Shown piece by piece: positions 47,155-55,712 of a stretch of DNA of 64,000 bases. How positions within the stretch are numbered: position 1 is the first letter of the stretch; each line of letters starts with the position of its first letter. Under the pieces are notes generated by a model that saw only the letters and a list, made by a program, of their open reading frames with translations, did not search any database and had not been told where the DNA came from. The position numbers were made by a program, and so were the translations under genes. Source of the stretch: Agromyces sp. H66 (GTDB taxonomy: Bacteria > Actinomycetota > Actinomycetes > Actinomycetales > Microbacteriaceae); the NCBI RefSeq assembly GCF_004959775.1, contig NZ_SJZG01000006.1, positions 38,993 to 102,992 on the forward strand, written 5' to 3'.

Positions 47155-48305
47155 GCGCGGGCGGCCGGACGGGGGATGCCGCGGCACGACCGTTCCGCGA
47201 GGCCGTCGTCGACCTCGACGCGATCCGCGACAACGTCGCCCACCTCGCCCGGCTCGCGGCACCCGCGCGCGCCATGGCCGTCGTGAAGGCCGACGGGTAC
47301 GGGCACGGGGCGGTGCCGGTCGCGCTCGCCGCGCTCGCCGGGGGCGCGTCGTGGCTCGGCGTCGCCGACCTCGCCGAGGCCGCGGCGCTCCGCGACGCGG
47401 GCATCCGCGCGCCCGTCCTCGCCTGGCTGCACGATCCCGACGCCCCGTTCGCCACCGCCGTCGAGCGCGATGTCGACCTGGGCGTCTCGTCGCTCGACCA
47501 GCTCGAGGCCATCGCGGCGGCCGCGGCCTCGGTCGGCCGGCCCGCCCACGTGCACCTCAAGATCGACACGGGCCTCAGCCGCAACGGCATCGCACCCGAG
47601 GCGTGGGCCGAGGCCGTCGCGGCGGCCGCCCGCCACGAACGCGCGGGTCGCCTCGGCGTGCGCGGCATCTTCAGCCACCTCGCGAACACGTCGGCCGAGG
47701 AGGATGCCGCGCAGCTCGCCGCCTTCGAGACCGCGCTCGCCGCGGCATCCGACGCCGGACTCGCCCCCGAGGTGCGGCACATCGCGTCGACCGCGGGCGC
47801 GCTGCGCCGGCCCGAGTCCCGGTACGACCTCGTGCGCCTCGGCATCGGCATCTACGGCATCCCGCCGTTCGGCGACGGCACGACGGCCGCCGACCTCGGC
47901 CTGCGGCCGGCGATGACGCTCCGCGGTCGCGTCGCGGCCGTCCGCCGCATCGACGCGGGCACCGGGGTCTCGTACGGGCACGTCTGGCGCGCCGAGCGGC
48001 CCACGACGCTCGCGCTCGTGCCGCTCGGCTACGCCGACGGCGTGCCCCGACAGGCGTCCGGTCGGGCCGACGTCCGCCTCGCCGGCGCGCGACGCCGGAT
48101 CGTCGGACGCATCGCCATGGACCAGTTCCTCGTCGACGTCGGCGACGACGCCGTGGCGGTCGGCGACGAGGTCGTGCTCTTCGGCGACCCCGCGACCGGT
48201 GCGCCGTCGGCCGACGACTGGGGCGACGCCGCCGACACCATCGGCTACGAGATCGTCACCCGCATCGGCCCGCGCGTGCCGCGCACCTACGTGGGCGGTG
48301 CGTGA
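47151..48305 (+). CDS. alr: Alanine racemase
   Basis: A 384-residue PLP enzyme giving D-alanine for the cell wall. The PLP lysine is in MAVVKADGYGHGAVPVA and the second catalytic Tyr in GTGVSYGHVW. The GTG start overlaps acpS; the first 15 residues (SAGGRTGDAAARPF) are a short extension. Its stop overlaps the tsaE ATG by one base. Confidence 0.96.
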   Translation: MSAGGRTGDAAARPFREAVVDLDAIRDNVAHLARLAAPARAMAVVKADGYGHGAVPVALAALAGGASWLGVADLAEAAALRDAGIRAPVLAWLHDPDAPFATAVERDVDLGVSSLDQLEAIAAAAASVGRPAHVHLKIDTGLSRNGIAPEAWAEAVAAAARHERAGRLGVRGIFSHLANTSAEEDAAQLAAFETALAAASDAGLAPEVRHIASTAGALRRPESRYDLVRLGIGIYGIPPFGDGTTAADLGLRPAMTLRGRVAAVRRIDAGTGVSYGHVWRAERPTTLALVPLGYADGVPRQASGRADVRLAGARRRIVGRIAMDQFLVDVGDDAVAVGDEVVLFGDPATGAPSADDWGDAADTIGYEIVTRIGPRVPRTYVGGA

Positions 48306-48817
48306 TGCGCATCGAGATCCCCGACACCGCCGCCATGGAGGGGTTCGGGCGCGAGCTCGGTGCGAGCCTCCGCGCGGGCGACCTCGTGGTGCTCACGGGC
48401 CCGCTCGGGGCGGGCAAGACGACGCTCACCCGCGGCATCGGCGAGGGCCTCGGCGTTCGCGGGCCCGTGCAGAGCCCCACGTTCGTGCTCGCACGCACGC
48501 ATCCGAGCCTCGTCGGCGGACCGCCGCTCGTGCACGTGGACGCCTACCGGCTCGGCACCCCCGAGCTCCTCGACGACCTCGACCTCGACTTCGCCCATGC
48601 CGTGGTCGTCGTCGAGTGGGGCGCGGGACTCCTCGACGACGTCGCCGAATCGTGGCTCGACATCGTCATCGAGCGCCCCGAGGGCGCCGGCGCCAGCACG
48701 GACACGATGTCGGATGCCTCCGACGCGGAGCTGCTCGGCGCCGACGAGCCGCGCGTCCTCGAGGTGCGCGGTCACGGCCCCCGCTGGGCGGGGAGTCGGT
48801 TCGACACCGGCCAGTAG
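48305..48817 (+). CDS. tsaE: tRNA t6A biosynthesis ATPase TsaE
   Basis: A 170-residue protein with Walker A GPLGAGKTTLTRGIGEGLG, PVQSPTFVLARTH, and VVVEWGAGL. It drives turnover of the TsaBD complex. It has a C-terminal insertion of about 25 residues (Ser/Asp/Ala rich) before the last strand LEVRGHGPRW. Its stop TAG forms the beginning of the tsaB -10 box. Confidence 0.94.
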   Translation: MRIEIPDTAAMEGFGRELGASLRAGDLVVLTGPLGAGKTTLTRGIGEGLGVRGPVQSPTFVLARTHPSLVGGPPLVHVDAYRLGTPELLDDLDLDFAHAVVVVEWGAGLLDDVAESWLDIVIERPEGAGASTDTMSDASDAELLGADEPRVLEVRGHGPRWAGSRFDTGQ

Positions 48818-48827
48818 GCTGGATCCC
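48815..48827 (+). promoter_or_regulatory. Promoter overlapping the tsaE stop
   Basis: TAGGCT (48815-48820) begins on the tsaE stop codon and lies seven bases before ATG 48828. It may give an extra leaderless tsaB-rimI-tsaD transcript. Confidence 0.5.
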
Positions 48828-49463
48828 ATGCTCCTCGCGATCGACACCTCGACGGGCACGAGCGTCGCCGTCGTCGACCGTGACGCGGCCAGTGGCGAGC
48901 TGCGCAGCCTCGCCGAGACGGGCACCGTCGACACCATGCGCCACGCCGAGGTCGTGGGCGGATTCATCCGCGACGCCCTGGCGTCTGCGGGCGTCCGGGC
49001 AAGCGACCTCTCGGGCGTCGCGGCGGGCATGGGCCCCGGACCCTTCACCGGCCTCCGCGTCGGCATCGCCGCCGCGCACGCCTTCGCGCTCGGCATCGCG
49101 AAGCCGTTCGTCCCCGTCGTGAGCCACGACGCGATCGCGTGGTCCTGGTACCGCGACGGCGGTGGCGGGGCGCTCCAGGTCGTCACCGACGCGCGTCGCC
49201 GGGAGTTCGCGATCTCCGAGTACGACCGGCTCGACGGCGACGGGCTTCCCGTGCGAACGGATGGCCCTCGGCTCGTGCCGCGCGACGACGTGCCGGGCGC
49301 ACGGGGCATCCGCCTCGACTCGGCCGTCGTGCCGGCGGCCGCCATCGGCATGCTCGCCGAGCTGGCGTACGCGACCGGGCGCCTCCCGCTCGCAGACGAC
49401 GCGCCGCTCTACCTGCGGGCGCCCGACGTCACGCCCTCGGCCGGGAAGCGGGTGCTGCGATGA
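48828..49463 (+). CDS. tsaB: tRNA t6A biosynthesis protein TsaB
   Basis: A 211-residue ASKHA-fold protein: MLLAIDTSTGTSVAVVDRD and GPGPFTGLRVGIAAAHAFAL. It lacks the metal-binding HxxxH of TsaD, as expected, and acts as its partner. It overlaps rimI by 4 bases (ATGA). Confidence 0.95.
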   Translation: MLLAIDTSTGTSVAVVDRDAASGELRSLAETGTVDTMRHAEVVGGFIRDALASAGVRASDLSGVAAGMGPGPFTGLRVGIAAAHAFALGIAKPFVPVVSHDAIAWSWYRDGGGGALQVVTDARRREFAISEYDRLDGDGLPVRTDGPRLVPRDDVPGARGIRLDSAVVPAAAIGMLAELAYATGRLPLADDAPLYLRAPDVTPSAGKRVLR

Positions 49464-49975
49464 GCGTGCTCATGCGCCGGGCGAAGCCCGCCGACCTCGA
49501 CGCGATCATGCGCCTCGAGCGCGAGACCTTCGTGAACGACGCCTGGCCCGAGGACGCCATGCGCCGCGAGCTCGAGAGCCCCCACGGCTACTACCTCGTG
49601 GCCGTCGACGACGAGGAGGATGATCCCGACCGGCGCCTGCACGGCTACGCCGGCCTGCTCGCGCCGTCGGGGAGCGCGCAGGGCGACATCCAGACCATCG
49701 CCGTCGCACCGTTCGCACGCGGCATCGGGCTCGGCCGCGGGCTCATGCACGCCCTCATCACGCAGGCCCGCCGCCGTCACCTCGCCGAGCTCTTCCTCGA
49801 GGTGCGCGCCGACAACGCGATCGCCCGTGAGCTGTACGACTCGCTCGGGTTCGAGGAGATCGGCGTGCGCCGGGGGTACTACCAGCCCGATGGCGTCGAC
49901 GCCATCTCGATGCGACTCGAGGTGCCCCCGGCAGTGACCAGCCCCGCGGCATCCGGGTCCGGAGCGAGCGCATGA
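49460..49975 (+). CDS. rimI: Ribosomal-protein-alanine N-acetyltransferase
   Basis: A 171-residue GNAT enzyme: [20 protein letters not shown], acetyl-CoA loop [18 protein letters not shown], and [20 protein letters not shown]. The family acetylates S18 or other N-termini. It is embedded between tsaB and tsaD as in most actinobacteria. The C-terminus has an Ala/Ser tail. It overlaps tsaD by 4 bases. Confidence 0.94.
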   Translation: MSVLMRRAKPADLDAIMRLERETFVNDAWPEDAMRRELESPHGYYLVAVDDEEDDPDRRLHGYAGLLAPSGSAQGDIQTIAVAPFARGIGLGRGLMHALITQARRRHLAELFLEVRADNAIARELYDSLGFEEIGVRRGYYQPDGVDAISMRLEVPPAVTSPAASGSGASA

Positions 49976-51024
49976 ACCGCGACGCGCCTCTCGTGCTCGG
50001 CATCGAGACGTCGTGCGACGAGACCGGCGTCGGCGTCGTGCGCGGCACCGAGCTGCTCGCCAACGTCATCGCCTCGTCGATGGAGGAGCACGCGCGCTAC
50101 GGCGGCGTCGTGCCCGAGGTCGCCGCGCGTGCGCACCTCGAGGCGCTGGGTCCGACCCTCGCATCCGCGCTCGCCGAGGCCGACATCGAACTCGCCGACG
50201 TCGACGCCATCGCCGTCACCAACGGACCGGGCCTCGCGGGCGCCCTCATGGTGGGCGTCGGCGCCGCGAAGGCGCTTGCTGTGGCGCTCGACCGGCCGCT
50301 CTACGCCGTGAACCACCTCGTCGGCCACGTCGGCGCCGACCTGCTCGACCACGAGGCGCCGCTCGAGACGCCGACCGTGGCGCTGCTCGTCTCGGGCGGC
50401 CACACGTCGCTCCTCCTCGTGCGCGACCTGGTCTCCGACGTCGAGCTGCTCGGCGAGACCATCGACGACGCGGCCGGCGAGGCCTTCGACAAGGTGGCGC
50501 GCCTGCTCGGCCTGCCGTATCCGGGCGGACCCGAGATCGACCGCGTCGCGATCGGCGGCGACCCCAACGCGATCCGCTTCCCGCGGGGGCTCACGCAGCC
50601 GAAGGACCTCGCGGCGCACCGGTACGACTTCAGCTTCTCCGGGCTGAAGACGGCGGTGGCGCGCTGGGTGGAGCAGCGTGAGGCCGCGGGCGAGCCGATC
50701 CCCCTCGCGGACGTCGCGGCGAGCTTCCGCGAGGCCGTCGTCGACGTGCTCGTCGGCAAGGCCGTCGCGGCATGCACCGACCTCGGCGTGCCGCGCCTCC
50801 TCCTGGGCGGTGGGGTGGTCGCGAACGCGCGGCTCCGCGAGGTGGCCGAGGAGCGCGCCGCCGCGGCGGGCATCGCGCTGCGGATCCCGCCGTTCTCGCT
50901 CTGCACCGACAACGGCGCCATGATCGCCGAGCTCGGCGCGCAGCTCATCATGGCGGGGCATCCGCCGTCGTCGATCGACTTCGGCGCCGACTCGACACTT
51001 CCGGTCACCGATATCCAAGCGTAA
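49972..51024 (+). CDS. tsaD: tRNA N6-threonylcarbamoyltransferase TsaD
   Basis: A 350-residue enzyme: [20 protein letters not shown] at the start, the metal HxxxH in [26 protein letters not shown], and [20 protein letters not shown]. With TsaB and TsaE it makes t6A37 in tRNAs decoding ANN codons. Last gene of the overlapping acpS-tsaD run. Confidence 0.96.
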   Translation: MNRDAPLVLGIETSCDETGVGVVRGTELLANVIASSMEEHARYGGVVPEVAARAHLEALGPTLASALAEADIELADVDAIAVTNGPGLAGALMVGVGAAKALAVALDRPLYAVNHLVGHVGADLLDHEAPLETPTVALLVSGGHTSLLLVRDLVSDVELLGETIDDAAGEAFDKVARLLGLPYPGGPEIDRVAIGGDPNAIRFPRGLTQPKDLAAHRYDFSFSGLKTAVARWVEQREAAGEPIPLADVAASFREAVVDVLVGKAVAACTDLGVPRLLLGGGVVANARLREVAEERAAAAGIALRIPPFSLCTDNGAMIAELGAQLIMAGHPPSSIDFGADSTLPVTDIQA

Positions 51025-51171
51025 CGAGCCTGCGCGTGAGGCTGTCGGTGGCGCACGTGCCGCGATAGTGTGTGCAACGTAGTGAGCGGATGCCGCGCCT
51101 GGAACGCCGGCATCCCACCGTCGCCGCGCGACGCGGCGACGAAATCCACAGCATCGAGGGGACCCACGACC

Positions 51172-51537
51172 GTGACCGATCCGAACCTTCCCGACCAGCC
51201 CGGCGCCGCAGTGCCGCCGCCCGCACCCGCCTACGGCACCCAGCCGGCCTATGGCCAGGCCGCGCCGCCGACGGGCGCGAAGACCAACACGCTCGCGATC
51301 GTCTCGCTCGTGGCCTCGCTCATCGGCCTCGTCTCGGGCATCGGCTTCCTCGTCGGCATCATCTGCGGCCACATCTCGCTCGGCCAGATCAAGAAGACCG
51401 GCGAGCAGGGCCGGGGCATGGCCGTCGCGGGCCTCATCATCGGCTACGTGGGCATCGTGCTCTCGATCATCGTCACGATCCTGTTCTTCGCGGTGTTCGC
51501 CTCGCTCTGGCAGGCCGGCTACATCACGACCTACTGA
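51172..51537 (+). CDS. DUF4190-type membrane protein, paralog 1
   Basis: A 121-residue protein from GTG 51172. A Pro/Ala/Tyr/Gln-rich cytoplasmic N-terminus (about 35 residues) leads to two membrane helices joined by the DUF4190 motif GHISLGQIKKTGEQGRGMAVAG. Function of the family is unknown. It begins a set of three related genes. Confidence 0.8.
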   Translation: MTDPNLPDQPGAAVPPPAPAYGTQPAYGQAAPPTGAKTNTLAIVSLVASLIGLVSGIGFLVGIICGHISLGQIKKTGEQGRGMAVAGLIIGYVGIVLSIIVTILFFAVFASLWQAGYITTY

Positions 51538-51578
51538 TCGCACACCGAACTCTCCGACTTCAGGAAAGGCCGAACGCC

Positions 51579-52280
51579 ATGAGCGACCCGAACAACCCCG
51601 ACGCACCCAGGACGCCCGAGGAACCCGGCGTCCCGGCACCCGAGGAGCCGACCGTTCCGGCACCCGAGGAGCCGACCGTTCCGGCTCCCGAGGAGCCGAC
51701 GTTCCCCTCGGAGCCCGAGCCGGGCTTGCCGACGCCGTCGGAGCCGTCCTACCCCGAGACCCCGTCGTACCCCGAGACTCCCGGGGTACCGGGCGCGCCC
51801 GAGGCCCCGGAGCCGCCGGCTCCGCCTGCCGCACCGAGCTACGGCGCCGCGACGGAGCCGCCGGCTCCGCCCGCCGCGCCGAGCTACGGCGCCGCGACAC
51901 CGCCTCCGCCGCCGCCGCCCGGCGCCTACGGCGCGCCCGCCGCGGCGTCGCAGCCCGGCTACGTGGCCCCCGCCTACGGAACCGCCGGGCCCGCGAAGCC
52001 CACGCCCGTGCTCAGCCTGATCTCGCTCATCGCGGGCATCGTGGGCCTCGTCGGGTTCTTCGTGGTGTTCATCCCGATCGTGGGCGGCATCATGCAGCTG
52101 ATCATCCCGGCCGCCGCCGTCGTGCTCGGCTTCCTCGGCAGGAAGAAGGAGCCGGCCGCCAAGGGCATGTGGCTCACGGGTATCATCCTCGGATTCGTCG
52201 GCATCGCGATCGCCCTGCTCTCGATCGTCTTCTGGAGCATCGCGCTCGCGAGCGTCTCGTACTACGACTACTCCTACTGA
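51579..52280 (+). CDS. Proline-rich DUF4190-like membrane protein, paralog 2
   Basis: A 233-residue protein. The first 135 residues are low complexity: repeats of VPAPEEPT, then YPETPS and PPAPPAAPSYGAAT, which occurs twice. The C-terminal 95 residues hold two to three helices with VLGFLGRKKEPAAKGMWLTG in the position of the DUF4190 loop. It ends SYYDYSY. It may interact with the cell wall or be a scaffold; this is not known. Confidence 0.78.
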   Translation: MSDPNNPDAPRTPEEPGVPAPEEPTVPAPEEPTVPAPEEPTFPSEPEPGLPTPSEPSYPETPSYPETPGVPGAPEAPEPPAPPAAPSYGAATEPPAPPAAPSYGAATPPPPPPPGAYGAPAAASQPGYVAPAYGTAGPAKPTPVLSLISLIAGIVGLVGFFVVFIPIVGGIMQLIIPAAAVVLGFLGRKKEPAAKGMWLTGIILGFVGIAIALLSIVFWSIALASVSYYDYSY

Positions 52281-52288
52281 GGTCGATG

Positions 52289-52774
52289 ATGTCTGATCGC
52301 GAGGGGGTCTCGCCCGAGGGCGAGACCCCCGAGCGTTCGCCCGGCGGAGCCGGCGCGGATGCAGCACCGCCGGCTGCCGGCCCCAGCCGGGCCGAGCCTG
52401 CGGCCCGGGAGTTCGAGGTGCCCTTCGACACCGGCGAGCTGCGATCGCTGCCGACCGGCCAGTTGCTGGTCGTGCATCGCCCGACGTACGGCGACGAAGC
52501 ATCCGCCGCCGTCGAGGAGGAGACGCAGCAGCGTCGCGTGTTCAGCTGGGTCGCCGCCGTCGTGGGCACCATCGGGGCACTGGCGTCGCTCTTCGTGGGC
52601 TGGATGCTCCCGCTCTCGATCGCGGCCATCGTCTTCGGCGTGCTCGGCCTCCGCCGCGAGGAGGAGGGACGCACGCTCGCGTTCGTGGGCATCGGCACCG
52701 GCATCGCGGGGCTCGTCTTCGCGGCCGTGTGGATCGGCTACTACGCCATCGTCTTCGGCGCCCTGCCGCGCTGA
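52289..52774 (+). CDS. Small DUF4190-like membrane protein, paralog 3
   Basis: A 161-residue protein. ATG 52289 is preferred to ATG 52286 for spacing from the GAGG at 52279. A long charged N-terminus (about 85 residues, with FDTGELRSLPTGQLLVVHRP) is followed by two helices joined by FGVLGLRREEEGRTLAFVG, the same layout as the two upstream genes. Function unknown. Confidence 0.75.
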   Translation: MSDREGVSPEGETPERSPGGAGADAAPPAAGPSRAEPAAREFEVPFDTGELRSLPTGQLLVVHRPTYGDEASAAVEEETQQRRVFSWVAAVVGTIGALASLFVGWMLPLSIAAIVFGVLGLRREEEGRTLAFVGIGTGIAGLVFAAVWIGYYAIVFGALPR

Positions 52775-52793
52775 GCGCTGGTGCGTCGAAGCC

Positions 52794-53981
52794 TCAGAGC
52801 CGTTCGACGAGCAGCGCGACGTGTCGGCCCTCTTCGCGGGTGATCACGATCGTCGCACGCTCGTCGCCGCGGAGCTTGAGGCGGGTGCGCAGCGCCGCCG
52901 GATCCACGTCGACACCGCGCTTCTTGATCTCGAGCGTTCCGATGCCCCGCGCCGCGAGTGCCTGACGCAGGTGCCGCTCGTCGGCGGGCAGGCGCTCGAG
53001 CACCCGGAACCCGCGAGCGAACGGCGAGTCGAACGGCGCGTCGGCGGTGAGGTACGCGATGCCCGCGCTGACCATCCAGGCGCCGTTCGTACGGGCGAGG
53101 TCTCCGATGAGGCGCGCGCGGATCACCGAGCCGTCGGGTTCGTACAGGTAGTCGCCGATCGGACCGACGGGAGCGTCCTCGCTGTCGCCTCCGGCGGTGA
53201 GCTCGGCGGCGCGATCGTCGCGGATCACGAGGGCCGCGCGCCGGATTCCCGGCCGAGCGACGCTGCCGAGCCACACCACGAGCTCGACGACGTCGCCGTC
53301 GACGGACACCCACTGCGCCTCCGCCGCGGCCGGGATGACGCCTCGATCGGTGCCCGGCCCGAGCTTCACCCCGACGGGCATGCGATCGGCGAGCCCGAAC
53401 GCGAAATCGAGGCCGGGGGAGTAGTCCGCGGCATCCGCCAGCCGCCTCGTGGTGCCACCCGAGGTCGTCCGGCGTGCGGGGTCGAGCCAGGCCCCGCCGA
53501 TACCCCCGAGCGGGACATCCTCGGCGCGTGCGTGGAGCACCCGGACCTTCGGGAACGGCGTCAGGTTGTAGGTCGCGATCGCCGCCGTCACCTCGTCGGC
53601 GTCGGCGGCGGTGACCTCCAGGTCGATCGCGGCCAGGGCGAGGGCGTCGCCGCCGATGCCGCATCCGAGGTCGGCGACGTGGCCGATGCCCGCCCGTGCG
53701 AACCGGCCGGCGTGCAGCGCGGCGACCTTGAGCCGCGTGGCCTGTTCGAGTCCGGCCTCGGTGAACAGCATGCGCGAGGCGAACTCGCCGAACTTCGCAC
53801 GGGCCTTCGCGCGCAGCTTGGACTGGCTGAGGACGGTCGCGACGAGGCCCGGCGGATGACCCGCATGCCGGAGCGCGGCGACCGTGCGCACGATGTCCGC
53901 CTTCGAATCCCATTCGGGCAGGCCGTCGAGCAGCCGCAGGCCCTCGGGGGACAGCAGTTCGACGAGCTCCGCGCGATCCAC
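52794..53981 (-). CDS. Class I SAM methyltransferase with THUMP-like C-terminal domain
   Basis: A 395-residue protein. An N-terminal helical domain (VELLSPEGLRLLDGLPEW, KFGEFASRMLFTEAGLEQAT) precedes the SAM-binding motif HVADLGCGIGGDALALAA; GGAWLDPARRT is the catalytic-side motif typical of this family. The C-terminal 80 residues resemble the THUMP-like domain. The target is not known; an RNA substrate is likely. It converges with the DUF4190 genes. Confidence 0.85.
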   Translation of the reverse strand: MDRAELVELLSPEGLRLLDGLPEWDSKADIVRTVAALRHAGHPPGLVATVLSQSKLRAKARAKFGEFASRMLFTEAGLEQATRLKVAALHAGRFARAGIGHVADLGCGIGGDALALAAIDLEVTAADADEVTAAIATYNLTPFPKVRVLHARAEDVPLGGIGGAWLDPARRTTSGGTTRRLADAADYSPGLDFAFGLADRMPVGVKLGPGTDRGVIPAAAEAQWVSVDGDVVELVVWLGSVARPGIRRAALVIRDDRAAELTAGGDSEDAPVGPIGDYLYEPDGSVIRARLIGDLARTNGAWMVSAGIAYLTADAPFDSPFARGFRVLERLPADERHLRQALAARGIGTLEIKKRGVDVDPAALRTRLKLRGDERATIVITREEGRHVALLVERL

Positions 53982-54010
53982 CCGGCCACGCTAGCACTGA
54001 GCGACGACGG

Positions 54011-54037
54011 CTGGCACTCACGTTGCACGAGTGCCAA
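54011..54037. promoter_or_regulatory. CIRCE operator 1 (HrcA site)
   Basis: CTGGCACTC, nine bases, GAGTGCCAA. Arms match the CIRCE consensus TTAGCACTC-N9-GAGTGCTAA with few changes. The spacer contains the -35 box of the groES promoter. Confidence 0.85.
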
Positions 54038-54051
54038 ATCGCCCCTAGACT
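54023..54051 (+). promoter_or_regulatory. groES promoter
   Basis: TTGCAC (54023-54028), 17 bases, TAGACT (54046-54051). It is bracketed by the two CIRCE elements, so HrcA should block both the -35 box and the start point. Confidence 0.75.
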
Positions 54052-54055
54052 CGCT

Positions 54056-54082
54056 TTAGCACTCTCGCAGTGAGGCTGCTAA
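54056..54082. promoter_or_regulatory. CIRCE operator 2 (HrcA site)
   Basis: TTAGCACTC, nine bases, GGCTGCTAA. The left arm is exact consensus and the right arm has two changes. It overlaps the expected transcription start. Confidence 0.75.
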
Positions 54083-54128
54083 TCAGTCTTGGTCAAGACA
54101 GTTTCTTCAACTAGAGAAGGGGTCAACC

Positions 54129-54425
54129 GTGTCGGTTTCCATCAAGCCGCTCGAGGATCGCATCGTCATCAAGCAGGTCGAGGCAGAGCAGACCACCGCG
54201 TCGGGTCTCGTGATCCCCGACACCGCCAAGGAGAAGCCCCAGGAGGGCGAGGTCGTGGCGGTCGGCCCCGGCCGCATCGACGACAACGGCAACCGGGTCC
54301 CGCTCGACGTGGCCGTCGGCGACAAGGTCATCTACTCGAAGTACGGCGGCACCGAGGTGAAGTTCGGCGGCGAGGACTACCTCGTCCTGTCGGCTCGCGA
54401 CGTGCTCGCGGTCGTCGTGCGCTAG
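54129..54425 (+). CDS. groES: Co-chaperonin GroES
   Basis: A 98-residue protein from GTG 54129 after [27 protein letters not shown], the mobile loop [17 protein letters not shown] and [13 protein letters not shown]. It caps GroEL. No groEL follows; the next gene is rarD after a terminator, so the chaperonin gene is elsewhere. Confidence 0.97.
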   Translation: MSVSIKPLEDRIVIKQVEAEQTTASGLVIPDTAKEKPQEGEVVAVGPGRIDDNGNRVPLDVAVGDKVIYSKYGGTEVKFGGEDYLVLSARDVLAVVVR

Positions 54426-54442
54426 TCGACACGAACCGATCC

Positions 54443-54475
54443 GAGGCCCGGATGCCCCTGCGGCATCCGGGCCTC
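54443..54475 (+). terminator. Terminator after groES
   Basis: GAGGCCCGGATGCC (54443-54456), loop CCTGC, GGCATCCGGGCCTC (54462-54475). Perfect 14-bp stem without a T-run. Confidence 0.75.
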
Positions 54476-54501
54476 GTCGCATCCGGGCCGCGATGCAGGC
54501 G

Positions 54502-54513
54502 TATCGTGGACCG
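54502..54513 (+). promoter_or_regulatory. Leaderless promoter of rarD
   Basis: TATCGT (54502-54507), six bases, GTG 54514. It decides the start: the longer frame from ATG 54493 would begin inside the promoter. Confidence 0.55.
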
Positions 54514-55470
54514 GTGTCGAACCGCCCTGACGTCGTGACCCCAGCACCGGACTCCTCTCACGGGGCGGTGAGCCGCTCGGGACTCGCGTTCGCGATCGCG
54601 GCGTACGGGTTGTGGGGATTCCTGCCCGTCTACTTCATCGCGCTCGCACCGTCGGGCCCGTTCGAGATCGTCGCCTGGCGCGTGCTGCTCTCACTCGTGT
54701 TCTGTGCGTTCCTCATCGGCGTGACGCGCACCTGGCGACCGTTCGTCGCCCTGCTTCGCGATCGTCGGGTCGCGCTGACGATGGGCCTGGCCGGCGTCCT
54801 CATCTTCCTGAACTGGCAGACCTACGTCTACGCGGCGCTCACCGAGCAGGTCGTCGAGGCGGCGCTCGGGTACTTCATCAACCCGATCGTCACCGTCTTC
54901 CTCGGGGTGCTCGTGCTGCGCGAGCGCCTCAACGCGACCCAGTGGATCGCCGTCGGCATCTCGATCGTCGCGGTCGTCGTGCTCGCGCTCGGCCACGGGC
55001 AGCTGCCGTGGATCGCGCTCGTGCTCGCGTTCTCGTTCGGCTTCTACGGGCTCATCAAGAAGCGCGTCGGGCCGAAGGTGGACGCGGTGTCGGGGCTCAC
55101 GATCGAGACCATGTGGCTCGCGCCGCTCGCGGTCGCCCAGCTCGTGTTCGTCGCGATGACCACGGGCCTCACGATCGGCACGGTGAGCGTCTGGCACACG
55201 ATCCTCCTGCTCTCGGCGGGTGCCGTGACGGCGGTGCCGCTGCTGCTCTTCGCGTCGGCCTCGCGACGGCTTCCGCTCATCTACATGGGGTTCATCCAGT
55301 ACTTCGCGCCGTTCATCCAGTTCCTCGTCGGGGTGGTGGTGCTCGGAGAGCCGATGCCGCTCGAGCGCTGGATCGGGTTCGCCCTCGTCTGGCTCGCGCT
55401 CATCGTGCTCACGTTCGACCTCGTGCGCGGCGTCCGTGCGACCAGGCGGGCGGCTCTCGAGCCGATCTGA
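54514..55470 (+). CDS. rarD: RarD/EamA family transporter
   Basis: A 318-residue membrane protein with ten predicted helices in two EamA-type repeats. RarD-like features are YGLWGFLPVYFIAL, LINWQTYVYA-type (FLNWQTYVYAALTEQVVEAA), and LGYFINPIVTVFLGVLVLRE. Substrates of this family are not established; they are drug/metabolite exporters by homology. Confidence 0.9.
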   Translation: MSNRPDVVTPAPDSSHGAVSRSGLAFAIAAYGLWGFLPVYFIALAPSGPFEIVAWRVLLSLVFCAFLIGVTRTWRPFVALLRDRRVALTMGLAGVLIFLNWQTYVYAALTEQVVEAALGYFINPIVTVFLGVLVLRERLNATQWIAVGISIVAVVVLALGHGQLPWIALVLAFSFGFYGLIKKRVGPKVDAVSGLTIETMWLAPLAVAQLVFVAMTTGLTIGTVSVWHTILLLSAGAVTAVPLLLFASASRRLPLIYMGFIQYFAPFIQFLVGVVVLGEPMPLERWIGFALVWLALIVLTFDLVRGVRATRRAALEPI

Positions 55471-55623
55471 GCGCTCCCGGAGCCCGGTCGGGAGCGCCTC
55501 GGGTCGCGACGCGAGAATCTGCCGAAAGGCACCGTCGTGACGGCGATTCCGTGCGCGTTCCGGCGGGAAGGTGTCGGGGAGGTAACGATTCCGGCGGCGT
55601 TACACGGTTGTGACCGCCTCGAC

Positions 55624-55652
55624 TTGTTTCCACCTTGGGGGCGCAATACTGT
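55624..55652 (+). promoter_or_regulatory. Putative livK promoter
   Basis: TTGTTT (55624-55629), 17 bases, TACTGT (55647-55652), about 60 bases before livK. The rest of the 242-base gap 55471-55712 shows no gene. Confidence 0.5.
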
Positions 55653-55712
55653 CAAAACACGGCGTCAGCAGACGCTGATTTGTGTACCAATCCTTCAGTC
55701 CCAAGGAGCAAC

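Noticed and set aside
45369..47981. 870-residue antisense frame over glmS-acpS-alr
   Set aside because: Opposite strand carries intact enzymes with catalytic motifs.
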